A DNA stretch of 64,000 nucleotides from Haliscomenobacter hydrossis DSM 1100 (GTDB taxonomy: Bacteria; Bacteroidota; Bacteroidia; Chitinophagales; Saprospiraceae): assembly GCF_000212735.1 (NCBI RefSeq), contig NC_015510.1, positions 4,093,001 through 4,157,000 of the forward strand, read 5' to 3'. A program made the position numbers and the translations under genes. Numbering within the stretch: the first letter of the stretch is position 1; every line of letters starts with the position of its first letter. Below, in pieces: positions 24,884 to 33,218 of the stretch. Below the pieces are notes generated by a model, which ran no database searches, was not told the DNA's origin, and saw only the letters and a program-made list of their open reading frames with translations.

Positions 24884-25501
24884 TTAACGCTTCAACAGTT
24901 TAAATGCCATTTCACGACCCTGTCCTTGAAACATGGCCAGGTTGATCCAAAACCAGGCAAATTGCTCCATTAGCTGGAATTTATCGTTGCCGCCAACGTC
25001 GTAACAATCGGCAAAGCCAGCATCTTTGGCCAGTTGGATAGCCACTTCTTTGCCTTTTTCGCTACTACCCGCTACAAACATATCGATGGCCTGCCCCTGG
25101 TATTCGGTGTTCTCCATGTTGTTGTAGCCCGTGGTATTGAAAGATTTGACCACGTCCTGCGTGGCCGTATGGGCTAAAATGGCGTCACTGGTATTACTAA
25201 ACCCGGCTGGTCCTCGCCCCATGATGATGTTCATGGCGTCGATGATGACTTTACCAGTCGTGTCGCCCAGTGATTGACACACTTCTACCACGGCCGTGGC
25301 GGGAGTGGCCAGTAGGATTACTTCGGCTTGTTGTACTGCACTTGCGATGGCGTGTACCGTGGTATTGGGGTTATTGAGCAATGCTTTGCCTTTAAAATTG
25401 TCAATATCTTTAACCCCCAGAAGGATCGTGTGCCCACATTGTGCCCATTTGGTGGCCAGTGCACCGCCTACATTTCCGGTACCGATGATTGCTATTTTCA
25501 T
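24884..25501 (-). CDS. NADPH-dependent F420 reductase-like oxidoreductase
   Basis: A 205-residue Rossmann-fold protein. It begins MKIAIIGTGNVGGALATKWAQCGHTILLGVKD, with the GxGxxG dinucleotide-binding motif at residues 7-12, and continues with LATPATAVVEVC and KVIIDAMNII. This is the NAD(P)-binding family annotated as F420 reductase-like or NADP oxidoreductase, members of which are often reduced to the cofactor-binding domain plus a few helices. Bacteroidota do not make F420, so that specific reaction is unlikely and the true substrate is unknown. It is cytoplasmic, with no signal. The erythromycin-esterase-like gene lies 34 bases upstream on the same strand, so the two could be co-transcribed. 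Confidence 0.85.
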   Translation of the reverse strand: MKIAIIGTGNVGGALATKWAQCGHTILLGVKDIDNFKGKALLNNPNTTVHAIASAVQQAEVILLATPATAVVEVCQSLGDTTGKVIIDAMNIIMGRGPAGFSNTSDAILAHTATQDVVKSFNTTGYNNMENTEYQGQAIDMFVAGSSEKGKEVAIQLAKDAGFADCYDVGGNDKFQLMEQFAWFWINLAMFQGQGREMAFKLLKR

Positions 25502-25535
25502 TTTGGTTGTGTTTGATCTAAAAATTTAAACCAGG

Positions 25536-26813
25536 CTATTCAAAATACTTTGGTCCTTTCACCTTCTTTACTACAATGAGTGCATCAAAACGTTTGCTTG
25601 GCGTCATCTGAATTTTTCCTCCATTTTCCAGTTCAAAAGCGGGAATTGCTTTGAATAGCCAATCTTTGCCTTTGCCGGGTTTTTGCCCACGCAATTCCAA
25701 AAAATTGATGTCTTTAGGCAGGCGGCTGAAATGGGCACCGATTCCTCCGATGCTATCGTCCTTAAACGGCTTTACTTCGCGCAACATGTGGTGAAACAGT
25801 TCTCCTCCGGTGGCATAAAGGCCAATGTTGTACACCTGAGCGCCAAAACGTTCGAAGATGTAGTTCCCTTGAAGTTTTTCAATGGGTTTGCCAAAAATGT
25901 CAACCGCAATTGTTTCCGTAGCAATGTGCGCATTGTGCGCCCAGTAAATGATTTTTTTGTTGGGGTAAGCCACATCGGCCAGCCACATCAGGTTTTCGGC
26001 CATGATACGGTCGCGCAGAACAAACTGTTGCTGGAGGCTCATGGCGCGGTAGTTGAGCGACCAATATTCCAGATAGTTTTCGAGGGCGCGGCGCACAAAA
26101 GGAACCAATAAGGGCTTTTGAGGATAATCTTCACGCAGACGGGATTCGTTGTTTTCCAAAAAGTCCATCACCCGACTGATCACCCGCTCATTGGTGCGGA
26201 TGGCTTGCATGAGTTGGGTACTGTCGGGCTTAAGGCCGTACAACAAGAAGGTATTCATAAAATTGTACTCCACATCGCGCGACAAATCGGCATCATATTT
26301 CCGTAAAAAATCGATTAGGAAATTGTTGAAATAATTGGACGAAGCCTGACAATCGGGTCCAGCCAATACCAATGGATCAGCGCTGGCAGCCTGCGCCTTG
26401 GCGTATTCAAACAAGGGCAACATTTCCTCGTTGCGAAAATTGCCAAAAACACTGTTGTACATCAAGGCCTTGGCGTCTTGCTCTCCTTGGTTGAGCCAGG
26501 CTAAATTGATGTCGCCAAAGCCCCCCTCGATGACCAATACATCAAAGTCCATTTCCTGGTGTAAAAACTCTACCAGTCGGGATTTAAGCTGGTAAAATTC
26601 GGCGGCACCGTGTGAGCTTTCCCCAATTTGCACCAGCCGCACGTCCTTGAGTTTGTCCTTCAAAAAAGCGAGGTCGCTGTAATCATCTCCTTGCAAACGG
26701 GCAATGGGGATGGCGTTTTTTTTCAGCCAGGAAAACTCCTGATTGGCGCGTTGGCAGGAGATTTGGGGTAGAACGAAGATGGTCAGTAGTAAGGAAGAGA
26801 GGAGTAGGCGCAT
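25536..26813 (-). CDS. Erythromycin esterase family protein (predicted lipoprotein)
   Basis: A 425-residue exported protein of the erythromycin-esterase (EreA/EreB-like) fold. Signal peptide MRLLLSSLLLTIFVLPQISC with a lipobox-like Cys20. Family motifs: RLVQIGESSHGAAEFYQLKSRLVEFLH (the active-site His region), DVLVIEGGFGDINLAWL (conserved Glu) and IIYWAHNAHIATETIA (second conserved His). Many members are general hydrolases and do not act on macrolides, so resistance should not be assumed. The start codon faces the divergent Uma2-family gene across 58 bases. Confidence 0.9.
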   Translation of the reverse strand: MRLLLSSLLLTIFVLPQISCQRANQEFSWLKKNAIPIARLQGDDYSDLAFLKDKLKDVRLVQIGESSHGAAEFYQLKSRLVEFLHQEMDFDVLVIEGGFGDINLAWLNQGEQDAKALMYNSVFGNFRNEEMLPLFEYAKAQAASADPLVLAGPDCQASSNYFNNFLIDFLRKYDADLSRDVEYNFMNTFLLYGLKPDSTQLMQAIRTNERVISRVMDFLENNESRLREDYPQKPLLVPFVRRALENYLEYWSLNYRAMSLQQQFVLRDRIMAENLMWLADVAYPNKKIIYWAHNAHIATETIAVDIFGKPIEKLQGNYIFERFGAQVYNIGLYATGGELFHHMLREVKPFKDDSIGGIGAHFSRLPKDINFLELRGQKPGKGKDWLFKAIPAFELENGGKIQMTPSKRFDALIVVKKVKGPKYFE

Positions 26814-26871
26814 AGATACATGGGTTAAATCGTTTCGAAAAATAATCTAAATTGTGTAAAAAAGTAAAAAA

Positions 26872-27495
26872 ATGCCTGTTCGCAGAATGGAAAGCTGGAA
26901 GCTGGATGTGAATTTGCCCTTCAGCAATTTAGAATTGTGCACGACTGCGTCAATGTCGGTCGCGGATTTCGAGTCATTTTGCACCGAAAATCCTGACCTT
27001 CGCCTTGAGTACAGCGCTGATGGAAGGGTGCTGATTTTGCCTTTGGCGGATTTTGAAACGGGCTACCGCAAGGGGGAGGCCTTGGCTGAATTGGTCAACT
27101 ACGCCAGGCAATCTAAGAATGGACAGACTTTTAGTGCTTCTACTGGATTTACTTTGACTGATGGTTCTATAAGATGCGCAGATGCTTCCTGGATTAGTAC
27201 AGAAAGAATAGTTGCACTTCCCAAAAAAGAACACAAGAAATTTGCAGCCATTGTACCTGATTTTATCATTGTGCTGCGCTCACATTTGGATAGTTTTGAC
27301 GCACTCAAACGCAAAATGGAGGATGTTTGGATGGCAAATGGTGTACGCCTGGCTTGGCTGATTGACCCTATCAAGCAAAACGCCTATGTCTATCGGCAGG
27401 GTGGGAGTACAGCAATGGTTCCAGATTTTGCAGGGAAATTGAGTGGGGAAGGGGTGTTGCTTGGATTTGAATTGGATTTGGGGTTGTTGAAATAG
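26872..27495 (+). CDS. Uma2 family (DUF820) PD-(D/E)XK nuclease-like protein
   Basis: A 207-residue Uma2/DUF820 protein. The family has a restriction-endonuclease-like fold; the active-site residues are seen in CADASWIS (Asp, after the DGSIR strand), PDFIIVLRS and the conserved SFDALKRKMEDVWMANGVRLAWLIDP block. Members occur in many copies in some bacteria, and their natural target is not established. It precedes the A+T-rich stretch at 27.5-31.3 kb, but its codon use looks like the surrounding core genes. The ATG at 26872 is used; a second Met five codons in is possible. Confidence 0.88.
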   Translation: MPVRRMESWKLDVNLPFSNLELCTTASMSVADFESFCTENPDLRLEYSADGRVLILPLADFETGYRKGEALAELVNYARQSKNGQTFSASTGFTLTDGSIRCADASWISTERIVALPKKEHKKFAAIVPDFIIVLRSHLDSFDALKRKMEDVWMANGVRLAWLIDPIKQNAYVYRQGGSTAMVPDFAGKLSGEGVLLGFELDLGLLK

Positions 27496-27876
27496 ATATT
27501 CGCCTTAGCACCACTCAAGGTACTAGGGCGATATGTTGCTGGGAATGTTTAATTTTTTACGAAATGGTGACCTTTTTTTTGCTGATTGTAACCTTTTTTA
27601 AAAAAAAACGTAAAATAAAAAGGAGAGTTTAGTACTTACGGATTTAGGTTTTGTGCAAATCCTTTTGCCAAGCTCAGCAAAATTTAGGTTCTCAAAATTT
27701 AGGTGCACAAAGTTTAAAAAAGTAGTTACAAAGCTTCTCTTTTGCGAAATTTCGCAAAAGCCATAATCTTGAACCTCTATACATGTTTAGGCATGGAGAT
27801 AAAGCTAAAACATCTCTCATAAAATGAACTGTACAAGAGATTGATTCAACCAATATTCAAATCTAAAAATAAGCAT
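27496..27876. other. 381-base A+T-rich gap with a perfect palindrome
   Basis: No reading frame of weight lies here. The stretch opens with long T and A runs (27560-27625), has three related words (GATTTAGG, AATTTAGG, AATTTAGG near 27640-27700), and contains a perfect 22-base palindrome at 27739-27760 (CTTTTGCGAAA and its complement). The leader of the TPR gene follows. It marks the boundary between the core genes to the left and the A+T-rich genes to the right. Confidence 0.6.
27739..27760. promoter_or_regulatory. Perfect 22-base palindrome upstream of the TPR gene
   Basis: CTTTTGCGAAATTTCGCAAAAG equals its own reverse complement at all 22 positions, with no loop. A palindrome without a loop fits a dimeric protein-binding site better than an RNA hairpin. 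It lies about 117 bases before the ATG at 27877. Confidence 0.5.
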
Positions 27877-28962
27877 ATGGGACTGTTTGATAATCTCTTT
27901 GGAAGGAAAACCAATTCTGAAAAAATAAACATATTGGGTAGGGAATACGAAGCCAACCCAGATGCAATGTTATATTCTCAGCTTGGTTTAGACAAATATC
28001 AATTACAAGACTATGTTGGTTCTGTGATAGAATTTACTAAGGCTATAAATGCACAACCCAGTAATCAAAATTTTTATTTAATGAGAGGAACAGCCTATGA
28101 GGATTTGGGGGACGACGATTCAGCAGAAAAAGACTTTTGCAAAACATTAGAAATGATGCCGAATGAAAGTATAGCTGCATATCGTTTAGGTATGGTCTAT
28201 TATAGAAAAAAAAATCTAGATAATGCTATCAAATGGCTGAAAATAGCTTTTAGTAATTCAAGCGATTTGAATCTTGGCATGCTGAAAAACAATATCATTT
28301 TTGTTCATAAAAAAGTAATTGCAGGAAATTTAGGTAATTTTTTAATCCAGCAAAAAAAATATGAAGAAGGCATTCAATATTTAGATTACGCAATTAAACT
28401 TGACTCTAATTATGCTAATCCTTATATGAACAAAGGGATAGCGTTAGCTGCTATTGGGCAAAGAGAAGAAGGTACAAAATACATAAAAAAGGCCGCAGAG
28501 CTTGGCGAAACAAAAGCTCCTGCTGCATTGCATATATTAAATGGGATACTCAGTGGAGGTGTAAATTCGCACCAACCAAATCCCTTAAACATAGTTGATG
28601 ATCCTGAAATGAATAGGATGCATAAGCTTCCAAATCTTATAGAAGATTTTGCAAATGATATTTATAATAACTATTTAATAATGGCAGAACAACAAGGGAT
28701 CATGTCTCTTGATCAGTTGATTAAACTAATTGCTTACTATTCTATTGATTTACTTATTGAATACCGTAATACCCCTATAAACATATTGCCTTCATCCATA
28801 GTAGAAAACGTAAAACTGCAAGTACTCCAGGCTGCTCAAATCAATTTTGATATTTTTAACAAGCCAGAAGTAAAAAACATGCTTTTTGATATGATTGACA
28901 AAAAAATATGGGACGAAGATATTGTTCAAGAAACTCATTCTTATATGCTGAGATTCGAGTAA
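27877..28962 (+). CDS. Tetratricopeptide repeat protein
   Basis: A 361-residue cytoplasmic protein starting MGLFDNLFGRKTNSEKIN (the ATG at 27877 is preferred to a TTG twelve codons upstream). TPR units run from about residue 20 to 225: LYSQLGLDKYQLQDYVGSVIEF, FYLMRGTAYEDLGDDDSAEKDF, AYRLGMVYYRKKNLDNAIKWL, NFLIQQKKYEEGIQYLDYAI and PYMNKGIALAAIGQREEGTKYI. The last ~120 residues are helical with no known motif. The first residues resemble proteins starting with GLFDxLFGK in other bacteria, often of unknown role. The gene is A+T-rich, unlike the flanking core genes, and stands first in the accessory stretch. Repeat class is certain; function is not. Confidence 0.85.
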   Translation: MGLFDNLFGRKTNSEKINILGREYEANPDAMLYSQLGLDKYQLQDYVGSVIEFTKAINAQPSNQNFYLMRGTAYEDLGDDDSAEKDFCKTLEMMPNESIAAYRLGMVYYRKKNLDNAIKWLKIAFSNSSDLNLGMLKNNIIFVHKKVIAGNLGNFLIQQKKYEEGIQYLDYAIKLDSNYANPYMNKGIALAAIGQREEGTKYIKKAAELGETKAPAALHILNGILSGGVNSHQPNPLNIVDDPEMNRMHKLPNLIEDFANDIYNNYLIMAEQQGIMSLDQLIKLIAYYSIDLLIEYRNTPINILPSSIVENVKLQVLQAAQINFDIFNKPEVKNMLFDMIDKKIWDEDIVQETHSYMLRFE

Positions 28963-29082
28963 AGCCTTTAATAGTATCCGAATATTTCACATGAAAGTTA
29001 GCTTGCTAATGTCGTATTTCCACATTTTCTTGTGCAATGGAAGAGTTCGTGTGAACTACATTATTAACATCCTACAAAATAC

Positions 29083-30087
29083 ATGTTTATGATTTTTATT
29101 TCCTATAGCCTTGGATGCCGTAATTGTCTGCATGGAGATGGAATGCGGCATATGTATTCGATCATCGATGAAGATGAAATTACTTATAGAAACAAGACTG
29201 AGTTTGAAGTATTGAGGCTAATTGAAAAATGGAGAACAGAAGATAAAAAAAATTGTAGTTTTTGTGGATCAGACAATGTAGAGATTCTTGATGTGGAAGT
29301 GAATGACCACCCCCTTTATGACTATGAGAAATTGGTGGAGCGGTGCTTTGAAGAGGATGAATATATGCTTCAAATAGACATTGAAAAACAAGATAATCAG
29401 ACAGATATGAACCTTGGTGGAAGCCCAAAGCTCGAACGCAGTTTCCTCAAGTCAGCTATCGTCGAGATAGTAAAGACCGTGAGGGCCAGTCCAAGTGGTT
29501 ATTTCACGCCACACCACAATGGAAGCTTTTTTATTTGCGTAACAGGAGCGAGTGATGTTAGAAATGACAAAAACATAACACGAGTTGAACGTTTTTGGAG
29601 TGCTGGACTTACACAAGAAGAAATTTTAAAGTCAATAAATCCAATAGCAATGCAAATCGGAGTGAAGATTGAAAGCATTGATTTTAATTCAAACCTTTTT
29701 CTCCAAAATTTCAAATTGGGTTTTACTTTTAAATCTTCTGACCATATTCGTTATCAAAATGGTAGGCTCATATCTGGACCTCATGGAAGCGCAAAACGTG
29801 CTGTTAAGGTTGAGCCGAATATTAGTGGAAGAGAAGGCTTTTTAGTTACAATTTATAATCTCGATGGTAATCACCCTATGTGGCAAAATAACGTACAAAT
29901 GGCACCCAAGCAAATGAGAATAGTAGTTCAAAGCATTAACCAAATTGTTTTACGTGGATTTGGATTTGATGAATTTGGTAATTCGTTTGAGGACTACGGC
30001 CTAACTGTCAAGTTAAATAATAATGTGCTAGAAAATTGCATTCTACATTTACATGATAGAGATATTGACATTGAGTATTTACCTTAA
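29083..30087 (+). CDS. Hypothetical protein with N-terminal cysteine pairs
   Basis: A 334-residue protein I do not recognise. Two cysteine pairs near the N-terminus (CRNC at about 12-15 and CSFC at about 58-61) could form a zinc ribbon. An acidic stretch follows (LVERCFEEDEYMLQIDIEKQ). The remainder is mixed alpha/beta with LIIMG-poor, Asn- and Phe-rich composition (IESIDFNSNLFLQNFKLGF). No signal peptide, membrane helix or nuclease motif is visible. It is A+T-rich like its neighbours. No co-transcribed partner can be argued: gaps are 120 and 272 bases. The ATG at 29083 is followed by a second one two codons later. Confidence 0.65.
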   Translation: MFMIFISYSLGCRNCLHGDGMRHMYSIIDEDEITYRNKTEFEVLRLIEKWRTEDKKNCSFCGSDNVEILDVEVNDHPLYDYEKLVERCFEEDEYMLQIDIEKQDNQTDMNLGGSPKLERSFLKSAIVEIVKTVRASPSGYFTPHHNGSFFICVTGASDVRNDKNITRVERFWSAGLTQEEILKSINPIAMQIGVKIESIDFNSNLFLQNFKLGFTFKSSDHIRYQNGRLISGPHGSAKRAVKVEPNISGREGFLVTIYNLDGNHPMWQNNVQMAPKQMRIVVQSINQIVLRGFGFDEFGNSFEDYGLTVKLNNNVLENCILHLHDRDIDIEYLP

Positions 30088-30359
30088 TCAAAAGTGGACC
30101 TGAACTACTGCGGGGATGTTGTAGTGCAAACTCCACATATCACTTCTTCCAAATCCCTGCTAGTTCAAGTCTTACCCATCAACTTTAAAGGTGTAATACG
30201 GGTTCAATTTCTCGACTTGAGAGTAAGGACAGGGAAAGATTTGTAAATTTGAGAAAACTGCAAGCGTAAAAAATCAAATGACCAGTTTGGGGAGTTTGAG
30301 ATGAAGGCTTCTTTAAATTTGGGTAATAATATTTTTTAATTAATTACATTTTAATAGTT

Positions 30360-31307
30360 ATGATACAACTAATTGGTAGTTTTTCGGTTATTGTCGCGTG
30401 TATTTTATTAATCGGCACTATCTATATTATCAATCTCACCCTTCCAAAAGGAAAAAGGAAAGAAAAACTAGCCAGGCCCTTTTCATCGCTTCTCAACGCA
30501 ATTTATTCTGATAATGTAAAACTATCAATTTTTGTCACAATTCTCGTTTCATTTTTGTTAATGATTCTTTGGAATGCTTTTGGGAGAACTTTGGCATTAA
30601 AAGTAATTGGAGAGGGCGTTTTCATTGAAGCTTTTGGCATGTTTTTCGATGCCCTAATTTTAGTCTTATTATTCAATTTCATAGCATCAAAGGGTGAGCG
30701 AAATACTTTAATTAAAAGATATTTTGAAGAAATAGAAGACTTTAGATATTGGAAAGCTTCTGAAGCAAAGTTTCGAATTAGAGGAAATATTTTAAGATTA
30801 AATAAATTAAATATATCGAAATTCGACTTAGCATTCCTTGATTTAAGTGGTTTGGAGCTACCTGATGTGAACTTCAATGACTCAACATTAACAGATACGG
30901 ATTTTTCATTTACGAATCTTAGCGATGCACAGTTTGTTGGAATTTTTTGTTCAGGTTCAATTTTTAATGATAAGCGGACCTTTTTGAATCGAGCAAATTT
31001 TTCGGAAGCCCATATCCAGCATTCATATTTTATAAGAACATATTTACGTGCTGCTAATTTTTCAGAAGCAAACTTAACTAAGGTTAATTTTGAGGAGGCT
31101 GATTTAAGAGGAGCAATTTTCAAGGAAGCATCTATATACGATTCAAATTTCGATCGAGCTAGAGTCGATGAAAGTTTTTTAGAAAGGTTGAAGCAATCAA
31201 ATATCACTGGTGATTTTGTTCATGATATGTATGAGATTGAAAAAGTACCTGTAAGGGGTTACCCGGAAAATTTCGATTTTTTTTTGAGGAAAAAAGCAGT
31301 GATATAG
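30360..31307 (+). CDS. Membrane-anchored pentapeptide-repeat protein
   Basis: A 315-residue protein. Two or three membrane segments open it (LIGSFSVIVACILLIGTIYII; IFVTILVSFLLMILWNAFG; MFFDALILVLLFNFIA). From about residue 150 to 285 it has pentapeptide repeats of the A(D/N)LxX form, folded as a right-handed beta-helix: LSGLELPDVNFNDSTLTDTDF, LRAANFSEANLTKVNFEEADL, GAIFKEASIYDSNFDRARVDE. Some members of the family bind gyrase, but membrane-anchored forms have no established role. The gene is A+T-rich. It is convergent with the DUF4411 gene across 67 bases. Confidence 0.88.
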   Translation: MIQLIGSFSVIVACILLIGTIYIINLTLPKGKRKEKLARPFSSLLNAIYSDNVKLSIFVTILVSFLLMILWNAFGRTLALKVIGEGVFIEAFGMFFDALILVLLFNFIASKGERNTLIKRYFEEIEDFRYWKASEAKFRIRGNILRLNKLNISKFDLAFLDLSGLELPDVNFNDSTLTDTDFSFTNLSDAQFVGIFCSGSIFNDKRTFLNRANFSEAHIQHSYFIRTYLRAANFSEANLTKVNFEEADLRGAIFKEASIYDSNFDRARVDESFLERLKQSNITGDFVHDMYEIEKVPVRGYPENFDFFLRKKAVI

Positions 31308-31374
31308 TAAGATTAATCCTAGGTTATTTAAATTTGAGTAGTGCTAGGGATTAGGAGGAAGTGGGAGACGTAGT

Positions 31375-31884
31375 TTATCCAGTCAATCTACTCTCAAATC
31401 TCAGACCAATCTCCTCAATAAACTGAAAGTCATTTATACAACGAATGCCCATGTTGTCACAAACGTTTGGGATTCTTATTGTTTTAACACTTGGCACCAA
31501 TGGCCTTTCCTCTTTGGTAACAACGACTGCTTGCTCCTTCATAGCATGAGCTACAATCCAAGGGTCAGCCAATGAGCGATTTTTCTTGTTGTCAACCAAA
31601 TATTTATGCAGTTCATTCTCGGCGTACATGGTGGACAGGCATCTGGTTACCTCGCCATCAATTTGAAGGATTGGAATGTCACTGTTCGCTAGCCATTTAG
31701 AAAGATCATCTTCAGTCTTGATGATTTCATCATACACTGCTTTAGGAATGAAAATTAGGCCCCTTTGCCCAAGAAGATTTAAATTATCCCAGTAACCAGG
31801 GCATAGCCTTGGCGAGTAGTATTTTTGCCAAGCCTGAATAAGCACATTGGCATCCAAACAATACCTTGTGGGTGTTGCACTCAT
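31375..31884 (-). CDS. DUF4411 (PIN-like) protein, putative ribonuclease
   Basis: A 169-residue DUF4411 protein, a PIN-fold family. The acidic active-site residues are in YCLDANVLIQAW (first Asp), VYDEIIKTEDD (Glu) and SLADPWIVAHAM (Asp), with a final VVVTKEE strand. PIN domains cut RNA. The start codon overlaps the stop of the ImmA/IrrE gene by four bases (ATGA), so translation is coupled. This family is commonly encoded just after an XRE/ImmA protein and the pair is often treated as toxin-antitoxin-like; which member neutralises which is not shown by the sequence. Confidence 0.87.
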   Translation of the reverse strand: MSATPTRYCLDANVLIQAWQKYYSPRLCPGYWDNLNLLGQRGLIFIPKAVYDEIIKTEDDLSKWLANSDIPILQIDGEVTRCLSTMYAENELHKYLVDNKKNRSLADPWIVAHAMKEQAVVVTKEERPLVPSVKTIRIPNVCDNMGIRCINDFQFIEEIGLRFESRLTG

Positions 31885-33050
31885 AGGTTCATTCGAGATT
31901 CAAGGCTGGAGAATTTATTCGTTTTTACGTTGAGCAATAAACTTGCTAGCGTTGGCTCTATTAAACCTCCACGAAAAGCATCCAAAACCATTTGAGTGAA
32001 CAACTTCCCGTTTTTCTGTAGTTGCAGCATGTAATAATTAGGCCCGCCTTCACTTGTCTTTTGTTTTTCCATTTTTTCCTCCTCCTTCTTTTTAAATTCA
32101 AGGAAATCTAATTCAATTTCATTTTTTAACTTATGATAATGAATTGTCGAAATCAACTGAAGGTTTAATGCTCTGACGGCTAGAGCGATGGAACTCACAC
32201 CTAATTTTTTGGCTACATTAAAAACGCTTTTGGAAGTAGCCAAAAGCTTTCTATCGATATTATTCATTAGCGCTGAAGGCATCAAAGCATTGGCCGCAAC
32301 TTCATTGCAAAACAATTCAACGGGATGCAATTTATCTTTATGACCAGTGCTAATTTCAGTCTCATTTGAGATGCCAGATTCGGCAATCCAAATGTGAGCC
32401 AATTCATGTACAAGCGTAAACAATTGAGCAGCAGCCCAATCATCTGAGTTGATAAAAATGAATGGCGCGTAGACATCAGCAATTACAAAGCCTTGAATTT
32501 CCTCCGAATCCAACTTTAAACGAGAATGAATGAAGCTAGTCCTGGAAACAAATATCCCATTAGCTTCGGCTTTATCAATCCAGTCCTTAATTACATTGCC
32601 AGTGTACTGAGCATGGTTGATTTTTAAAACCTTAATGATGTCATCCGCAACTTCCCGAGGGTCGGTGTTGATGGTATAGCGCCCAACGAAGGGCAATGGT
32701 TCTCCCAAATTTTCTTGAAGCATTTCACTGATCCATTCTTGCTTCTGTTGCATTTCCCTAATGATGAAAGCAGAAGCAGTACCGAGCGGTCTAGCATCTT
32801 TTTTCCGGAAGTCTTGGAGCGGTAAAAAATCATTCGGAATGTCAGGTAAGAAAAACATGGCGAATGGTCGGCGATACGCCTTAGCCAAGTTTTCTGCTTG
32901 ATGGATGGTTGGGAGGCTAATACCTTCTTCCCACTCTTGCAGTTTTTCAGCAGAGACACTAACTTTAGATGCAGCAACATCGGCAGACATGTGTGCTGTT
33001 TCTCTAGCCCATTTAAGGACTTTTGGCGTTATGTATGCTCGATCTGCCAT
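31881..33050 (-). CDS. XRE-family regulator with ImmA/IrrE metallopeptidase domain
   Basis: A 389-residue fusion of an N-terminal helix-turn-helix (residues about 5-60, VLKWARETAHMSADVAASKVSVSAEKLQEWEEG) and an ImmA/IrrE zinc-peptidase domain (about 160-300). The HExxH motif is HELAH in LFTLVHELAHIWI, with a downstream acidic ligand in ELFCNEVAANALMP. ImmA-type enzymes cut partner repressors in mobile elements or stress responses. The ATG at 33050 (MADRAYITP) is chosen over an upstream TTG because a consensus promoter at 33064-33094 would begin transcription after that TTG. The PIN-like gene follows with a four-base overlap. Confidence 0.88.
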   Translation of the reverse strand: MADRAYITPKVLKWARETAHMSADVAASKVSVSAEKLQEWEEGISLPTIHQAENLAKAYRRPFAMFFLPDIPNDFLPLQDFRKKDARPLGTASAFIIREMQQKQEWISEMLQENLGEPLPFVGRYTINTDPREVADDIIKVLKINHAQYTGNVIKDWIDKAEANGIFVSRTSFIHSRLKLDSEEIQGFVIADVYAPFIFINSDDWAAAQLFTLVHELAHIWIAESGISNETEISTGHKDKLHPVELFCNEVAANALMPSALMNNIDRKLLATSKSVFNVAKKLGVSSIALAVRALNLQLISTIHYHKLKNEIELDFLEFKKKEEEKMEKQKTSEGGPNYYMLQLQKNGKLFTQMVLDAFRGGLIEPTLASLLLNVKTNKFSSLESRMNL

Positions 33051-33063
33051 AAAAGGATTTGTA

Positions 33064-33094
33064 CAAAAATAATACGCTATCAAAATTACAACAA
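33064..33094 (-). promoter_or_regulatory. Promoter of the ImmA-DUF4411 operon
   Basis: Minus strand TTG (complement at 33092-33094), 20-base spacer, TATTTTTG (complement at 33064-33071). The ATG at 33050 is 13 bases downstream, giving a very short leader. Confidence 0.7.
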
Positions 33095-33163
33095 CATTTT
33101 ATCAAAAAAATATCATTTTTGACACATAATTTTTTTATTCACCAACTTCACCCAAAACTAGAA

Positions 33164-33194
33164 AAGGGGTCAACAGCCCTGCCGTCAACCCCTT
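33164..33194 (-). terminator. Rho-independent terminator of lon
   Basis: Minus strand AAGGGGTTGAC pairs with GTTGACCCCTT (11 positions including two G-T pairs) around a 9-base loop, followed by TTC. It lies about 25 bases after the lon stop. Confidence 0.75.
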
Positions 33195-33218
33195 CTCTTA
33201 TATGCTCAAACGTATTTC

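Noticed and set aside
25536-26813. Macrolide resistance gene
   Set aside because: The erythromycin-esterase fold is present, but many chromosomal members of the family lack that activity and nothing in the context points to resistance.
26872-27495. Uma2-family gene as part of a restriction or defence system
   Set aside because: No methyltransferase, helicase or other defence gene adjoins; Uma2 genes are scattered singly in many genomes.
30503-31207. Open frame of 234 codons on the minus strand
   Set aside because: Produced by the pentapeptide repeats of the plus-strand gene; the product is a Ser/Lys-rich repeat without known features.
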